The notes under the pieces are model-generated. The model was not told where the DNA came from. It saw nothing but the letters and a program-made list of their open reading frames with translations, and ran no database searches. A program made the translations under genes and the position numbers. From an uncultured cyanobacterium (GTDB lineage Bacteria > Cyanobacteriota > Cyanobacteriia > PCC-6307 > Cyanobiaceae): DNA of 53,187 nucleotides. The DNA lies in assembly GCA_903935205.1 (NCBI GenBank), contig CAIZQU010000034.1, positions 1 to 53,187 of the forward strand, read 5' to 3'. This document shows, piece by piece, positions 51,914 through 53,187 of the stretch (positions within the stretch are counted from its first letter, which is position 1; every line of letters starts with the position of its first letter).

Positions 51914-51963
51914 GGGAGGCGGGAGTGTGTGGAAGGTGCCGGGGCTTCGGGCGGGCTGGGGGG

Positions 51964-51992
51964 CCAGCGGAGCGACGCTGGACGGCCGCTGG
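51964..51992. other. Inverted repeat in the DUF6447-giant gene spacer
   Basis: A 7-bp GC stem, CCAGCGG and CCGCTGG with a 15-nt loop, lies in the 90-nt spacer between the DUF6447-like stop (52004) and the giant gene ATG. It has no T-run. It may mark mRNA processing or attenuation, or be chance in GC-rich DNA. Confidence 0.3.
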
Positions 51993-52003
51993 GGCCGCCG
52001 CGG

Positions 52004-52279
52004 TCAGCTGTTGGCGGGGGGCTGGGCCGCCTCGGGATTCTGTAGGCGCTGGAAGGCCTCTGGGTTCTCCACGGCAAGGCGGAGTTGGGCGGCGAGGGCC
52101 CGACGGCCCACATCCATCAGGGCCAACTGGTTGCGGATGCTCTTCATCTCCTCTTCCGACGCGCGGATGGCGGCCACCAGCTGCTTGGCGGGCTCCGAAA
52201 GGCTGTCATAGGCATACTGCTTGCCGGCCAGAGTGATCATCGGCTGTGGGTTTTCGGTCGAAGGGGCAGAGGGGTCCAC
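52004..52279 (-). CDS. DUF6447-like small protein (91 aa from GTG, 78 aa from ATG 52240)
   Basis: The sequence ITLAGKQYAYDSLSEPAKQL followed by a helix (EEEMKSIRNQLALMDVGRRA) fits the small cyanobacterial DUF6447 pattern (ITIDGKxYxxDSLSxEAK, then a heptad-like helix with LxxLxxQxAxxxxxR). It is soluble, with no signal or membrane segment. Function is unknown. It lies 90 nt upstream of the giant gene on the same strand, so co-transcription is likely and a chaperone or export-partner role is possible (inference). The frame opens at GTG 52279, but family members begin just before ITI/ITL, which favours ATG 52240. Neither start has a good ribosome-binding site, while a strong AAGGAGG (52331-52337) serves an out-of-frame ATG at 52325. 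Confidence 0.78.
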   Translation of the reverse strand: MDPSAPSTENPQPMITLAGKQYAYDSLSEPAKQLVAAIRASEEEMKSIRNQLALMDVGRRALAAQLRLAVENPEAFQRLQNPEAAQPPANS

Positions 52280-52618
52280 CGCGTTGCCAATGAAGTTGCA
52301 TTTGCCATGCTAATGGCGCTGGCATGGGCCCCTCCTTGCGTACATAAAAGTTTGCGGCTCTAACGCTTGTTCGCTTCGCGGGAAGGGGCTTGCCCGTTCA
52401 AGTCAAATGCGGGCCATATTTCGCTTCCGCCGTGACATCCTTCCCGGGCGCTACTCTGGTGTGTTGGCCTCGGTCCGATCGGGGTCAATGTATTGCAGGC
52501 TACCAGTGAAATGATGGGTTTTGTTTGCCCCATCTCTTTGGCGCCGAATCACTGCGACGACGACGGTTGGGGCGGTGCCGAGACAGGAATGTTGGCCCGA
52601 CATCCCGGCTCAGATCGC
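52280..52618. other. Intergenic region upstream of the DUF6447-like and giant genes
   Basis: About 340 bp, more AT-rich than the flanks, presumably holding the promoter for the DUF6447-giant gene unit. Minus-strand elements seen: a TTGACC near 52480 and a TTGACT near 52405 without convincing -10 partners; a TATGTA at 52340-52346, about 60 nt before GTG 52279; and the strong AAGGAGG at 52331-52337. No RNA gene or clear terminator is seen. Confidence 0.4.
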
Positions 52619-53187
52619 TCAGCTCAGTCCGAATTGGCTGAGCAGGACACTGCCTTGCGGCGAGGAGGGGGCGTCCACGCCGCCGGATGAGGTCCAGTTC
52701 CAGCTGCTGTCGAGCGTCCAGGTGTGGAGGAAGTTGCTGGCGTTGTTGCGCCAGAGTAGCTGGTTGACACCGTTGATGGTGTCGGCGGCGAGGATCTGCC
52801 AGGTGGAGGTGTTGGAGCCGAGCGTGGCCCCCCAGGGAGAGAGGACCTGGATGGGAGCGGCGCTGCCGACCTGGACGAAAGCCTGTCCGTTGCTGGAGCT
52901 GAGCAGGGTGGTGCTGCCCTGGGCCTCGATGGTGGTGAAGGGGGAACCGATGATGCCGTCGCCGTTGGCATCGACCTGGAAGGCGGATTCCTGGGCCCAG
53001 CCAGCGGAAGTATTGGGGTCGTAGGTGGAGCCGGAGGATGTCCAGTTCCAGGTGCTGTCGAGCGTCCAGTCGTGGAGGAAGTTGCCGGCGTTGTTGCGCA
53101 GGAGGAGCTTGTTGACACCGTTGATGGTGTCGGCGGCAAGGATCTGCCAGGTGGAGGAGTTGGAGCCGACCGTGGCCCCCCAGGGAG
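52619..53187 (-). CDS. 3' end of an upstream gene with tandem W_rich_C domains (5' partial)
   Basis: This frame has no start codon in the window because the gene continues beyond base 53187. It reads TPWGATVGSNSSTWQILAAD ... DANGDGIIGSP, then TTIEAQGSTTLLSSSNGQAF, SPWGATLGSNTSTWQILAAD, GVNQLLWRNNASNFLHTWTL, WNWTSSGGVDAP, and ends LLSQFGLS with TGA at 52619-52621. That is the end of one W_rich_C domain and a complete second one. The first is virtually identical to the C-terminus of the giant protein. The gene is probably another large secreted surface protein (inference). Confidence 0.9.
   Translation of the reverse strand, partial: PWGATVGSNSSTWQILAADTINGVNKLLLRNNAGNFLHDWTLDSTWNWTSSGSTYDPNTSAGWAQESAFQVDANGDGIIGSPFTTIEAQGSTTLLSSSNGQAFVQVGSAAPIQVLSPWGATLGSNTSTWQILAADTINGVNQLLWRNNASNFLHTWTLDSSWNWTSSGGVDAPSSPQGSVLLSQFGLS
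52947..53187. repeat. 241-bp direct repeat, copy 2 (end of window)
   Basis: Near-perfect copy of 6807-7047 with only two synonymous differences. It runs up to the very edge of the sequence, so the repeat may extend further. Confidence 0.95.

Noticed and set aside
52513..52534. Hairpin GATGGG/CCCATC downstream of the right-hand partial gene
   Set aside because: Six-base stem with a 10-nt loop and no clear T-run on the relevant strand. It could be a weak terminator, but chance cannot be excluded.
52624..53139. 171-codon minus-strand ORF in another frame at the right end
   Set aside because: Pro/Ser/Thr-rich shadow. The true frame (stop at 52619-52621) encodes tandem W_rich_C domains that match the giant protein.

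Overview
The window looks like a high-GC picocyanobacterial chromosome segment (Cyanobium / freshwater Synechococcus type). The basis is a cyanobacterial DUF6447-like small protein, tryptophan-rich Synechocystis-type C-terminal domains (W_rich_C), a cyanobacterial PstS and GC-rich codon use. The genus is an inference.

Nearly everything reads on the minus strand. From right to left (direction of transcription): (1) the 3' end of a gene that enters from beyond base 53187 and ends in tandem W_rich_C domains; (2) an intergenic stretch and a small DUF6447-like gene; (3) one uninterrupted gene of 15,041 codons (6788-51913), about 85% of the window; (4) pstS, starting within 3-70 bp of the giant gene's stop codon; (5) about 1 kb of decayed coding sequence with a Calx-beta-like remnant; (6) a two-gene, AT-richer surface-polysaccharide operon (SAM methyltransferase, then a WbsX/RgpF glycan protein) behind a good sigma70-type promoter; (7) a frameshifted methyltransferase pseudogene on the plus strand.

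The giant protein (roughly 1.5 MDa) is a mosaic. In order it carries: a class-3-lipase-like domain with a plausible Ser-Asp-His triad; three OmpA-like modules interleaved with about seven cysteine-bearing beta/alpha modules; a serralysin-like M10 zinc-peptidase domain at about residues 3490-3740; a 58-unit RTX array in mid-protein with a second block after an insert; a long beta-rich, probably propeller-like stretch; FG-GAP-like Ca-binding loops; two smaller RTX blocks; a PA14 domain; a fibronectin-III-like segment; cadherin/Ig-like domains; four Calx-beta-like repeats; and a terminal W_rich_C domain. It has no Sec signal peptide. This resembles giant secreted surface proteins such as SwmB of marine Synechococcus in style, but it is longer and has two enzyme-like domains. 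The last 241 bp of this array are almost identical to the last 241 bp of the window, which belong to the upstream gene. This points to gene conversion or recent duplication of the C-terminal tag, and may explain why the sequence ends there.

Functional reading (inference): a cell-envelope locus in which a giant Ca-dependent, probably type-I-secreted surface protein is co-oriented with a small DUF6447 partner and a phosphate-binding lipoprotein, next to horizontally acquired glycan genes that could modify the same surface. No secretion apparatus, RNA gene, insertion sequence or CRISPR array is visible in the window.
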